In this document: positions 8,345 to 16,358 of the stretch, one piece after another | How the letters are laid out: the number at the start of each line of letters is the position of its first letter | Position numbering within the stretch: the first letter of the stretch is position 1 | NCBI GenBank assembly: GCA_031422195.1 | Contig: JANOPZ010000043.1 | Coordinates: 1-64,000 of the forward strand | DNA from: JALOTE01 sp031422195 | Lineage (GTDB): Bacteria > Pseudomonadota > Alphaproteobacteria > Rhizobiales > Rhizobiaceae | DNA: 64,000 bases | Direction of reading: 5' to 3' | Made by a program: the position numbers and the translations under genes | The notes under the pieces: generated by a model | Told to the model about the DNA's origin: nothing | The model's input: only the letters and a program-made list of their open reading frames with translations | Databases searched by the model: none

Positions 8345-9367
8345 ATGAATCTTGCGCCGCCAGAGGATTTTAGCAGGTTAAAAAAATGCTCGGCTATGAT
8401 CGGCGCAAACCGTTTTTTGATTCAAGCTGCGGGCGGTAACACGTCCATCAAGCAAAAAGATGTTATGTGGATCAAAGCATCCGGCACCCAATTGGCGCAG
8501 GCTCTAGACCGCGACATTTTCGTTGCCGTTAATTTTGCTGCAATCGCTGACGACATTCAAAACCAACCCCAATTTGCCGATGAGCCGCAGCGCTATTTGC
8601 TCCAAAAAGAAAGCCTGCGACCCTCGATTGAAACCAGTTTGCATGCCGTTTTCAAACAACGCGTTGTTTTGCACGCACACTGCGTCAACACGATTGCTTT
8701 TGCTGTTCAAGAAAATGCCGTAGAATTACTGAAGCCGCGCCTGAAAGAATTTGATTGGGCGTTTGTGCCCTACGCAAAGCCCGGTGCGCATCTTGCGCGT
8801 TCGGTTCAAAGTGTTTTGCGGCCCCAAACAAATGTTGTGATTTTGGGCAATCATGGCGTTCTGGTTACTGGCGAAAACGTGGCTGATACGCATAATTTGC
8901 TGACACGCGTTCAATTGGCATTAGCTGTTGAGCTGCCGAAGCACCCAAAAGCCGACATTAAAATGCTGCAAGAAAAGGCTGGGGCCAACTACGCGGTTTT
9001 AGGGGCAGAAGACCCAATTCATCAACTGGCTTTCAGCAACGCTAAAGTGAAACAAGCCATCGGAGGTAGTCTTTATCCTGATCATGTCACATTCTGCGGC
9101 ATTGCCGCCCACGCTTTGAGCGGCGCTGAAACGGCCGAAAGCTATTGCGGCAAAATAAATGAGCAACCCGTTTTGATCATTGTGCCCGGCGCTGGCGTTT
9201 TAATCCGCGCTGGTTTTAGTGCAGCCAGTTTAGCATTGGCGCGCTGTCTTTCGGACGTTTTGTGCCGCGTGCCGGAAGAAGCGAAAATCCAATATTTGAC
9301 GCATGAGCAAAACTGGGAATTGCTGAACTGGGACGCTGAAACCTATAGGCAAAATCTCAATGCCTGA
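8345..9367 (+). CDS. Class II aldolase/adducin-family protein
   Basis: A 340-residue zinc-dependent aldolase or epimerase. The substrate-phosphate loop AAGGNTSIK lies near residue 30. The metal site is complete: SIETSLHAVF provides the catalytic Glu, VLHAHCVNT the HxH pair and ILGNHGVLVTGE the third His. The family cleaves ketose 1-phosphates such as fuculose or rhamnulose phosphate to DHAP and an aldehyde, or epimerises ribulose phosphate. The protein is longer than simple fuculose aldolases (about 215 residues), with an extra C-terminal domain as in RhaD-type aldolases that lack the fused dehydrogenase. Its end overlaps the start of the next kinase by eight bases, so the two are likely partners: the kinase makes the phosphate that the aldolase cleaves. 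Confidence 0.8.
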   Translation: MNLAPPEDFSRLKKCSAMIGANRFLIQAAGGNTSIKQKDVMWIKASGTQLAQALDRDIFVAVNFAAIADDIQNQPQFADEPQRYLLQKESLRPSIETSLHAVFKQRVVLHAHCVNTIAFAVQENAVELLKPRLKEFDWAFVPYAKPGAHLARSVQSVLRPQTNVVILGNHGVLVTGENVADTHNLLTRVQLALAVELPKHPKADIKMLQEKAGANYAVLGAEDPIHQLAFSNAKVKQAIGGSLYPDHVTFCGIAAHALSGAETAESYCGKINEQPVLIIVPGAGVLIRAGFSAASLALARCLSDVLCRVPEEAKIQYLTHEQNWELLNWDAETYRQNLNA

Positions 9368-10631
9368 CTTAAAACCGCTCTATGTTGGAATCGACTTTGG
9401 CACATCTGGCGTGCGTGTTTCGATTATCGACGATGACGGCGTTGAAACAGCCAATGCCAGAGAACTTTATGCGGACTTTGGCGTCAATCATCGCAACCCA
9501 GAGATATGGTGGTTGGCTTTTGAAGCAGCGTTTACCACAGCACTGAAATTGGTTGATCGAGGCCATATCGTAGCGCTGGCGATCGACGGAACATCCGGGA
9601 CAGTTTTACCGGTCGATAAAAACGGTCATCCATTGGCCGACGCATCCATGTATAATGATGCTTGCAACGACGCAGAAATTAATAATCTCATAGCCGCGCT
9701 TGCACCCGCTGAAAGTGCGGCGCGCGGGGCATTCAGCGCTTTGGCACGCGTGCTTTATTTCAGCAAAATTGAGATGATTGCCAAAGTTCTGCACCAAGCC
9801 GATTGGATCAGTTTTCGCTTATCGAGGCATATGGTGTCTGACGAAAACAACGCCCTTAAATTGGGCTACGACCCGCTATTGCAGTGCTGGCCTGACTGGA
9901 TAGCGCAAACGGGGTTAAACATCGAAATACTGCCGCATATCGTTCCGGCGGGCGCGGCTATCGGACAGATTTCAAATTCTGCCGCCGAGCAATTTGGCCT
10001 TCCAAGCCATGTTCAAATCATGGCTGGTACAACAGATGGTTGCGCTGCATTTTTAGCAACCGGTGCCTCTAATATCGGTGATGGCGTGACATCTTTAGGC
10101 ACAACACTGACGTTAAAAATACTAAGCGATAAGCCCATTTTTAAGGCATCGCACGGCATTTACAGCCATCATATCTTAAACATGTGGCTTGCAGGCGGCG
10201 CGTCAAACAGTGGCGGGAATGTGATCGATGCGCATTTTACAAGCGACGAAATTCCCGTTTTAAGCGCTCAATTAGATGCTGAATTGCCTACCGGGTTAAA
10301 CTATTATCCGCTTGCAAGGCCGGGTGAGCGCTTTCCGATTGCCGACGTTCTATTGCAACCAAAAATGACGCCAATCCCCGAAAACAGGGCAATGTTTTTT
10401 CAGGCCATTCTGGAAGGCATTACTGCAATTGAAGCGTTGGGCTATGAACAATTGGCTCTCTTTGGTGCGCCACGCTTGAAGTCACTTCGCACGGTCGGGT
10501 CGGGCGCGGCCAACACACAATGGACGCGATTGCGAGAGGCATTCATTCCGGCGCCGTTCAAAGGCACATGCAGCACGCAAGCATCTTATGGTAGCGCTGT
10601 GCTCGCAAAAATTGGCTGGCACAATGTTTGA
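9360..10631 (+). CDS. FGGY kinase of the D-ribulose kinase (SePSK/AtXK-1) group
   Basis: A short FGGY kinase of 423 residues. It resembles the cyanobacterial/plant D-ribulose kinase group rather than xylulokinase: VGIDFGTSGVRVSIID at the N-terminus, LAIDGTSGTVLPVDKNG, YNDACND, NALKLGYDP, AGTTDGCAAFLATGA, VTSLGTTLTLK, WLAGGASNSGGN, LDYYPL-like GLNYYPLARPGERFPIAD and a C-terminal GSGAAN motif. These correspond block by block to the Synechococcus enzyme as I remember it. It would phosphorylate D-ribulose or a similar ketose with ATP. It overlaps the aldolase gene before it and the HAD gene after it by eight bases each, which is the tightest coupling in the operon. It is clearly a different subgroup from the other FGGY kinase at 4343. 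Confidence 0.8.
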   Translation: MPDLKPLYVGIDFGTSGVRVSIIDDDGVETANARELYADFGVNHRNPEIWWLAFEAAFTTALKLVDRGHIVALAIDGTSGTVLPVDKNGHPLADASMYNDACNDAEINNLIAALAPAESAARGAFSALARVLYFSKIEMIAKVLHQADWISFRLSRHMVSDENNALKLGYDPLLQCWPDWIAQTGLNIEILPHIVPAGAAIGQISNSAAEQFGLPSHVQIMAGTTDGCAAFLATGASNIGDGVTSLGTTLTLKILSDKPIFKASHGIYSHHILNMWLAGGASNSGGNVIDAHFTSDEIPVLSAQLDAELPTGLNYYPLARPGERFPIADVLLQPKMTPIPENRAMFFQAILEGITAIEALGYEQLALFGAPRLKSLRTVGSGAANTQWTRLREAFIPAPFKGTCSTQASYGSAVLAKIGWHNV

Positions 10632-11466
10632 GCATAGCAATTTGGCCCATCTGGCAGATCAATTTGATGCATTTTTGATTGATCAATTTGGGGTGTTGAT
10701 TGACGGGGGCAAAGCTTATGGAGGTGCAATCGCGGCCCTTCAAAAATTGCGTGCCAGCGGCAAACAAAACCTGCTCCTTTCAAACTCAGGCAAGCGTTCA
10801 TTGCCAAATGAATTGCGCCTAACGAAATTGGGGTTTGAACGCTGCAACTACGAGATGGTTTTAACCTCGGGCGAGGTTGCTTACCACGAATTATCGAAAA
10901 GTTTGGGTTACAGTATCACGAAGGGCACATCGGTTTTTGTGATCTCACGCGACGCGGATCATTCCTGTGTTGAAGGTTTAGACATCGTCGTCACGAGCGA
11001 TATTTCAGAGGCTTCGCTGATCATTATTGCGGAAAGCCAAAGTGACCGGTTTTCAGAGGGGCACTATGAAAACCTTCTTGGCAAAGCGGCGGCGGCAAAC
11101 GTGCCGTGTTGGTGTACCAACCCGGATAGACACATGTTAACGCCGCAGGGCACAACATTTGGCGCGGGCTGGATTGCTGGCCTCTACGAGCAACTTGGTG
11201 GCACTGTCGTTTGGTTTGGCAAACCCCATTTACCAATATATCATAAAGCGCTCGAACGCCTTTCTATCGCTCAGAAAACACCACCAAACGTGCTTTGTAT
11301 CGGCGATAGTGTTGAGCATGACATCGCCGGAGGGCGCGGTGCGGGTCTTAAAACAGCACTCGTGCGAACCGGAATTCACAAAGAAATGGCGCTGACTGAT
11401 TTGGAAGCGCTGTTCCGTAAGTACGGCGCTGTGCCTGACTATATTATACCGGCATTTGCGTTTTGA
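10624..11466 (+). CDS. HAD superfamily class IIA phosphatase (NagD-like)
   Basis: A 280-residue HAD hydrolase with the nucleophile motif FLIDQFGVLIDGG (D-x-x-G-x-L), motif II LLLSNSGKR, a C2A-type cap, and motif IV VLCIGDSVEHDIAGGRGAG with the magnesium-binding Asp. Such enzymes dephosphorylate sugar phosphates or phosphoglycolate. Here the nucleophile motif reads DQFGV where most HADs have DxDGV or DxDGT; this variant is known in the TIGR01459 subgroup of alphaproteobacteria. The ATG at 10624 sits inside the end of the kinase gene. The likely role is repair or dephosphorylation of an off-pathway sugar phosphate made by the upstream kinase, but the substrate is not determined. Confidence 0.8.
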   Translation: MFEHSNLAHLADQFDAFLIDQFGVLIDGGKAYGGAIAALQKLRASGKQNLLLSNSGKRSLPNELRLTKLGFERCNYEMVLTSGEVAYHELSKSLGYSITKGTSVFVISRDADHSCVEGLDIVVTSDISEASLIIIAESQSDRFSEGHYENLLGKAAAANVPCWCTNPDRHMLTPQGTTFGAGWIAGLYEQLGGTVVWFGKPHLPIYHKALERLSIAQKTPPNVLCIGDSVEHDIAGGRGAGLKTALVRTGIHKEMALTDLEALFRKYGAVPDYIIPAFAF

Positions 11467-11515
11467 ATTATTGAGCGCAGGGTTCAACGAGACTTAAAAC
11501 AGATCGGATTAAATC

Positions 11516-12283
11516 ATGACTGCATCACCAATGGAAATTGATTTCAACTTTTCGATTGCTGGAAAGGTGGCCGTTGTAACAGGTGCTGCCTCAGGTATTG
11601 GCGCTGCAATCGTTGACGCATTTGCCTCCAAAGGCGCGTATGTGATTTTGCTGGACGTTAATTTAGCGGCCGCAACAACCAAAGCGCAGGCATTACCAAA
11701 TGCGATGGCTATTGCCTGCGACGTTACCAAACAAGATAGCATTGATGCCGCTGTGGCAGCTGCGGTCAAAGCCAAAGGCCGTATTGATATTCTCGTCAAT
11801 TCGGCTGGCATCGTTGATTTAGCGCCCTGCGAAGACATAAGTCTTTCAAGCTGGCAGCGCACTTTAGATATTAATTTAACCGGTAGTTTTTTAATGGCGC
11901 AGGCCGTTGGCCGCCATATGATTGCGCAAAAAAGCGGAAAGATCATCAACATGGCATCGCAGGCCGGTTCCGTCGCGATCAATCAGCATGTGGCCTATTG
12001 CGCCTCCAAGTTTGCCATCATCGGCATGAGCAAAACCATGGCGTTGGAATGGGGCCAATATGGCATTACCGTCAACACCATTTCGCCTACAGTGGTGCTT
12101 ACTGAGCTTGGGCGCAAAGCATGGGCTGGCCCGGTTGGTGAAGCTTTCAAAAAAGAAATTCCAACCGGCAGATTTGCTGAGCCCGAAGAAGTAGCGGCCG
12201 CGGCAGTGTTTTTAGCCAGCAATTCAACCAATATGATCAATGGCGCAGATTTGCTGATTGACGGTGGCTTCACCGTTAAGTGA
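11516..12283 (+). CDS. GolD/D-threitol-dehydrogenase-like short-chain dehydrogenase
   Basis: A classical SDR of 255 residues. It has the Rossmann motif VVTGAASGIGAAI near residue 20, NSAGIVDL, the catalytic Ser in MASQAGS, YCASK (Tyr and Lys) and the C-terminal GADLLIDGGFTVK. The sequence follows Listeria GolD and the mycobacterial D-threitol dehydrogenase closely, including the HVAYCASK and ISPTVVLTELGRKAWAGPVGE blocks. In both known systems this SDR is encoded with a dihydroxyacetone-kinase-type enzyme and an RpiB-type isomerase, exactly as here. It probably oxidises D-threitol (or glycerol or a related polyol) to the ketose with NAD. A gap of 49 bp separates it from the HAD gene, so a secondary promoter is possible. 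Confidence 0.85.
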   Translation: MTASPMEIDFNFSIAGKVAVVTGAASGIGAAIVDAFASKGAYVILLDVNLAAATTKAQALPNAMAIACDVTKQDSIDAAVAAAVKAKGRIDILVNSAGIVDLAPCEDISLSSWQRTLDINLTGSFLMAQAVGRHMIAQKSGKIINMASQAGSVAINQHVAYCASKFAIIGMSKTMALEWGQYGITVNTISPTVVLTELGRKAWAGPVGEAFKKEIPTGRFAEPEEVAAAAVFLASNSTNMINGADLLIDGGFTVK

Positions 12284-12303
12284 GTTTTCAAGGGGAAAAG
12301 ACC

Positions 12304-13296
12304 ATGCAGCGATTTCTCAACAATCCAGATGATCTGGTTGATGAAACCATCAGAGGCTTTGTCAAAGCACACAAAGATATCTTGCATTTAGATGCACAAA
12401 ACCACCGGGTCGCCGTTTCCAATGCCGCGCCGGTAAAAGGCAAAGTTGGCATCGTAACTGGCGGTGGGTCTGGCCATGAACCAGCGTTTATTGGTTATGT
12501 GGCAAACGGTATGGTGGATGCGGTTGCCATGGGGGAATTGTTTTCCTCCCCCACCGCCAAAAGCTTTCATGATGCAATTAAAGCCGCAAACGGCGGTGCC
12601 GGTGTCGCTGTGCTTTACGGAAATTATGCCGGCGACAATATGAATGTAAAAATGGCGCGCAAAATGGCAGAAAGTGCGGGGATCGAAATTGCAACAGTTG
12701 TTGCCAATGATGATGTTTGTTCAGCGCCATTTGCTGAACGCGAAAAGCGCCGCGGTGTGGCTGGTGAAATCTTCATGTGGAAAATTGGCGGCGCAAAAGC
12801 AGCGCTGGGCGCATCACTGAGCGAGGTTCAAGCTGCCGCTCAAAAAGCCATTGATAATTGCCGCTCGGTTGGCGTTGGCCTTGGCCCATGCACGTTGCCA
12901 GCCGTTGGCCACCCGAATTTTCAAATTGAACCCGGCACTATGGAAATGGGCATCGGCCACCATGGTGAACCGGGGATAGAAATTACCAAACTTAAAACTG
13001 CAAATGAAATAGCATCAGACATGGTGCATGTGGTGTTGTCTGATCCAGGCCAGCCGTCCAACGCTGAATATGCCGTGCTGGTTTCAGGGCTTGGTGCAAC
13101 ACCCATCAATGAGCTTTATGTTTTGTACGCCCAGATTGAAAAAGACATCGTTGCCAAGGGTTGCAGTGTTTATAAGGCCTATGTCGGAAATTATTTCACG
13201 TCGCTTGAAATGGTCGGGGCCAGCCTAACGGTAATGGCCGTTGACGAAGAGTTAAAACAGCTGCTCGCTCATGAAACCAATTGCGCCTATTTTTAG
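12304..13296 (+). CDS. dhaK: Dihydroxyacetone kinase-type subunit DhaK
   Basis: A 330-residue substrate-binding subunit of a dihydroxyacetone-type kinase. It has the substrate loop TGGGSGHEPAF (His near residue 58), YGNYAGDNMN, and GIGHHGEPGIE, in which the His just before GEPG (about residue 220) forms the hemiaminal with the ketone. This chemistry suits short ketoses such as dihydroxyacetone or erythrulose. The ATG at 12304 follows AAGGGGA. DhaL comes next, nine bases after its stop. In mycobacteria a homologue acts as D-erythrulose kinase in D-threitol use, and the preceding SDR gene points to the same role here. Confidence 0.9.
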   Translation: MQRFLNNPDDLVDETIRGFVKAHKDILHLDAQNHRVAVSNAAPVKGKVGIVTGGGSGHEPAFIGYVANGMVDAVAMGELFSSPTAKSFHDAIKAANGGAGVAVLYGNYAGDNMNVKMARKMAESAGIEIATVVANDDVCSAPFAEREKRRGVAGEIFMWKIGGAKAALGASLSEVQAAAQKAIDNCRSVGVGLGPCTLPAVGHPNFQIEPGTMEMGIGHHGEPGIEITKLKTANEIASDMVHVVLSDPGQPSNAEYAVLVSGLGATPINELYVLYAQIEKDIVAKGCSVYKAYVGNYFTSLEMVGASLTVMAVDEELKQLLAHETNCAYF

Positions 13297-13305
13297 GAAC
13301 TTAAC

Positions 13306-13956
13306 ATGGAAGCCCACTTTAAGAATGCCGGTTCAGGGATAATTATCGCGTTAATAGCAGCCGAAATTGTGGCCAATAAGGCTTATCTGTCTGAAATTGA
13401 TGGTAAAATTGGCGATGGCGATCACGGCATCAATATGGCCAAGGGCTTTGGCAAGGCCGCTGATCAAATCCATGATCAAACGTCTTTCTTTGAGGGCCTA
13501 CTGCTATTGTCGGATATCTTGATGAACGAAATCGGCGGTTCCATGGGACCACTCTATGGCATGATGTTTATGGAAATGGGGGCAACAGTTAAAACTGCCG
13601 ACACCATCAACGCCAAACAATTTGAAATTATGTTAAAGGCTGGCCTTGAGGGCGTAACCGGTATTGGTGGCGCAAAACTGGGCGATAAAACATTGCTGGA
13701 TTGTCTAATCCCCGCAATAAATGCTTTTGCCCAAGCCATTGAAAGCGGCAAAGACTTTTCAACGGGCCTGACCGATTTGGCAAATGCCGCCGAGACGGGC
13801 CGTGACAATACCATTGATCTGATTGCTAAAATCGGACGCTCCAGCCGGCTCGGAGAGCGCTCACGGGGCGTCCTTGATGCTGGCGCAACATCGTGTTGCA
13901 TCATCTTAACGACATTAGGCCGTGAAATTACCACACGCCTTGAGACCAGTGCTTAA
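13306..13956 (+). CDS. dhaL: Dihydroxyacetone kinase-type subunit DhaL
   Basis: A 216-residue nucleotide-binding subunit of the DAK2/DhaL fold. The magnesium-binding block KIGDGDHGINMAKGF near residues 32-46 carries the metal-ligand Asp residues; GGSMGPLYG, LGDKTLLD and SRLGERSRGVLDAGA follow as in the family. It donates phosphate to the ketose held by DhaK. In PTS-type systems a third subunit, DhaM, recharges ADP on DhaL; no dhaM lies in this window. The donor is therefore unclear: free ATP, or a DhaM encoded elsewhere. It follows dhaK by nine bases and precedes the isomerase gene. Confidence 0.9.
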   Translation: MEAHFKNAGSGIIIALIAAEIVANKAYLSEIDGKIGDGDHGINMAKGFGKAADQIHDQTSFFEGLLLLSDILMNEIGGSMGPLYGMMFMEMGATVKTADTINAKQFEIMLKAGLEGVTGIGGAKLGDKTLLDCLIPAINAFAQAIESGKDFSTGLTDLANAAETGRDNTIDLIAKIGRSSRLGERSRGVLDAGATSCCIILTTLGREITTRLETSA

Positions 13957-13990
13957 ACACTAAAATAGAACGTAAAGGAAAGGGCATAAA

Positions 13991-14464
13991 ATGAAAGTTG
14001 CGGTGGCAGGCGATAGTGCAGGCGTGGGCTTGGCGCGGCAATTGGCTGAATATTTGTCCGCTCATGATAGCTTCACAGGCTTTTCAATCAGCGATATTTC
14101 TGTGGCTGAAGATGGCACGGAGGAACTCTATGCCAATTTGGCCAACCGTGTCGCTGGCGGAGTGTTGGACGGTAGATTTGATCGTGCGATTTTGGTTTGC
14201 GGCACCGGCATTGGCGTTTGTATCTCGGCCAACAAAGTGCCCGGAATTCGCGCGGCGCAATGCCATGATACCTACTCTGCTGAACGCGCTGTTTTATCCA
14301 ATAATGCTCAGATTTTGACAATGGGCGCGCGGGTGATTGGCGCTGAGCTGGCCAAGGCGATAGCGACCACTTTTCTATCCCATAAATTTGATGAAATGGG
14401 CCGTTCTGCACGAAATGTCTCAGCGATAAATAATATCGATAAGGGCTATCGAGCCAAGCTATGA
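13991..14464 (+). CDS. RpiB/LacAB-family sugar-phosphate isomerase (likely D-erythrulose 4-phosphate isomerase)
   Basis: A 157-residue cytoplasmic aldose-ketose isomerase. The catalytic Cys is in LVCGTGIGVCISANK (residue 70), the ring-opening-type His in AQCHDTYSAERA, and NNAQILTMGARVIG is conserved. The N-terminal loop reads GDSAG where ribose-5-phosphate isomerase B enzymes have a DHxG loop (D-H), so the substrate is probably not ribose 5-phosphate. Isomerases of tetrulose phosphates in erythritol and threitol routes (EryI, DerI) belong to this family. Together with the SDR and DhaKL it would feed D-erythrose 4-phosphate into the pentose phosphate pathway. It is the last gene of the operon. 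Confidence 0.85.
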   Translation: MKVAVAGDSAGVGLARQLAEYLSAHDSFTGFSISDISVAEDGTEELYANLANRVAGGVLDGRFDRAILVCGTGIGVCISANKVPGIRAAQCHDTYSAERAVLSNNAQILTMGARVIGAELAKAIATTFLSHKFDEMGRSARNVSAINNIDKGYRAKL

Positions 14465-14804
14465 GCAGCACTTTGCGGGCTGAAATTCGGGTCACCCGGC
14501 GAAAGACGAATGCCTAAACGTGAGAGATTTTTTCGAGGGCTGGTAAAGCCAATGTGTTCTGCCTTTATAAATTCTCGAGGCAGCATAAAGTGAGCTAAAA
14601 ACTGGTCGAGGTGTGGCAAATTTAGCTATATCTTACAATGTATTAACGCGCCGCCATGCAAATTTAGATTTTAGTAAATACGGCGAAAGTTAGCATAGAC
14701 TAATGACTGAAACTTCTTCTTGACTCCTGCTGAAAATGGCAGTCTTTACGTGTTGAGGCAGAGAATAAATCTGCTTGACCGACCTTTGGGAGGAGGTTTT
14801 TTCC
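14465..14804 (+). promoter_or_regulatory. 340-bp non-coding region with candidate promoter for the first ABC importer
   Basis: No convincing gene lies here. A candidate promoter has TTGACT at 14720-14725 and TCTTTA at 14743-14748 with a 17-base spacer; within the spacer CTGCT and GGCAG form a short imperfect inverted repeat. A very strong ribosome binding site, GGGAGGAGG, stands before the binding-protein start at 14805. The middle of the region is AT-rich. No clear intrinsic terminator follows the isomerase gene, so read-through from the polyol operon is possible. Confidence 0.4.
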
Positions 14805-16286
14805 ATGATGAATAAGATCGCAAAAATGCTTTGTGCATCAGCGATGTTTACTGCCTATTCGGCAGGGACAAGCTTTGCACAAGATAAAATGTTTGAGGGC
14901 ATAACCATCAATGTCCTGACGCGCCCGGGCCCGGTTATTGCTGGCCGTTTGGCCGAGCGCGGCAAAGAATTTGAAGCCATGACCGGTGCCAAAATTGTGG
15001 TTGCTGAGGTTCCATTTGCTGAAATCTTCCAAAAGATTCAGACAGACTGGACAACCGGAACCGGCTCAATTGACGTCGGTGTATTTGCAGCAGGTTGGGG
15101 CGTTGAACTGGATGCCGCAGGCTTGTTGACCGACCTTGACCCTTTTATTGCTAAGGACACCAAGATCGATCTTGCTGACGTTGCGGGCTATTTCCGTGAG
15201 TTTGGCCAAAAAATTGGTGGCAAAACCAAGATGCTGATGGTCGATGGCGACTTCCAGATGGTGTATTACCGTAAGGACGTTTTGGAAGCCAATGGTCAGG
15301 CAGTTCCTAAAACTTGGGATGATTACTTGGCCGTTGCCGCTGCCATTCATGGCAAAGACATGAACGGCGATGGCGAAGCAGACTATGGTTCTTGCATATT
15401 CAAGAAGCGTAATGCCCAGTCATATTTCGCCATTCAAACCGTGGCTGCTTCGTTCGTGCAAACCCAAGGTACAGCACAGGGCTTCCACTTTGACGGCGCA
15501 ACGATGAAGCCGGTGATCAACAACGCCGCTTGGAAAAAAGCCTTCGAAATTTACAAAGAAACCGGCAAATATGGTCCGGCTGAAGAATTGAACATGGATA
15601 TCGGTGATACCCGTGGCTTGTTCAAAGCAGGACGTTGCGGTCTGCTCATTGAATGGGGTGATCCAGGCCCGATGTCGATTGAAAAAGATGCGACCGCTAT
15701 CAAAGACAAGCTTTATGCCATCTCGGCTTTGGGCACCAAGGAAGTGCTTGACCGCGCTACCGGTCAATTGGTTCCTGTCACCAAGGAAAACTCACCGCAC
15801 TCGATCGATGGCATCAACTATGCGCCGTTTGCCGCTTTCGGTGGCTGGGCTGGTGCTATCAGTGACAAGCTTGACGACAAGAAAAAGCAAGCATCGTACG
15901 AGTTCCTTTCTTACATGAACCAAGCCGCCCAATCAAACGTGGACGTGACCTTGGGTTGGACAGGTTACAATGCTTACCGCACTTCACAGCTGACAAGCGT
16001 TGATGGCTGGGTTAAAGCTGGCTTCTCACCTGAAGCGGCTAAGAATTATCTTGACGCTATTAACGGTGCTCTAGCTAACCCTAACATGGCTTCAGACTTC
16101 AAGATCCCCGGCGCGAATGGTTATTCGTCTGTGGTTCTTGATCGTGAACTTGCGCGCTATTTAGCCAACGAGATCACTGTTGATGAAGCTCTGGCAAACA
16201 TCGAAGCCGGCTGGGAAGAAATCACCGAAGACTTTGGTCGTGATGCCCAGATTAAAGCCCAGGGCCTTGCCCTTGGTGGTGGCTAA
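14805..16286 (+). CDS. ABC sugar importer, periplasmic solute-binding protein (family 1)
   Basis: A 493-residue periplasmic binding protein with a Sec signal peptide (about 25 residues, ending in SAGTSFAQ). The mature part has the family-1 fold: INVLTRPGPV, FEAMTGAKIVV, PFAEIFQKIQTDW, VYYRKDVLEANGQAVPKTWDDYLA and FAAFGGWAGAIS. It captures the sugar or polyol for the two permeases encoded next. I chose the ATG at 14805 because GGAGGAGG lies in ideal position; an ATG follows immediately. An intrinsic terminator stands between this gene and the permeases, which would give more binding protein than membrane parts. Its position after the polyol operon suggests that it supplies that pathway. Confidence 0.9.
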   Translation: MMNKIAKMLCASAMFTAYSAGTSFAQDKMFEGITINVLTRPGPVIAGRLAERGKEFEAMTGAKIVVAEVPFAEIFQKIQTDWTTGTGSIDVGVFAAGWGVELDAAGLLTDLDPFIAKDTKIDLADVAGYFREFGQKIGGKTKMLMVDGDFQMVYYRKDVLEANGQAVPKTWDDYLAVAAAIHGKDMNGDGEADYGSCIFKKRNAQSYFAIQTVAASFVQTQGTAQGFHFDGATMKPVINNAAWKKAFEIYKETGKYGPAEELNMDIGDTRGLFKAGRCGLLIEWGDPGPMSIEKDATAIKDKLYAISALGTKEVLDRATGQLVPVTKENSPHSIDGINYAPFAAFGGWAGAISDKLDDKKKQASYEFLSYMNQAAQSNVDVTLGWTGYNAYRTSQLTSVDGWVKAGFSPEAAKNYLDAINGALANPNMASDFKIPGANGYSSVVLDRELARYLANEITVDEALANIEAGWEEITEDFGRDAQIKAQGLALGGG

Positions 16287-16301
16287 TACTTGAAAATAGC
16301 G

Positions 16302-16335
16302 CAGGGCCGAACATAATTTTCGGCCCTGTTTTTTT
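16302..16335 (+). terminator. Intrinsic terminator/attenuator after the binding-protein gene
   Basis: A ten-base perfect stem, CAGGGCCGAA with TTCGGCCCTG, is closed by a seven-base loop and followed by seven T. It lies inside the ABC operon, so it probably terminates most transcripts and keeps the permease level low relative to the binding protein. Confidence 0.85.
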
Positions 16336-16358
16336 AACATTCAAGTATCGAGGTCCAC

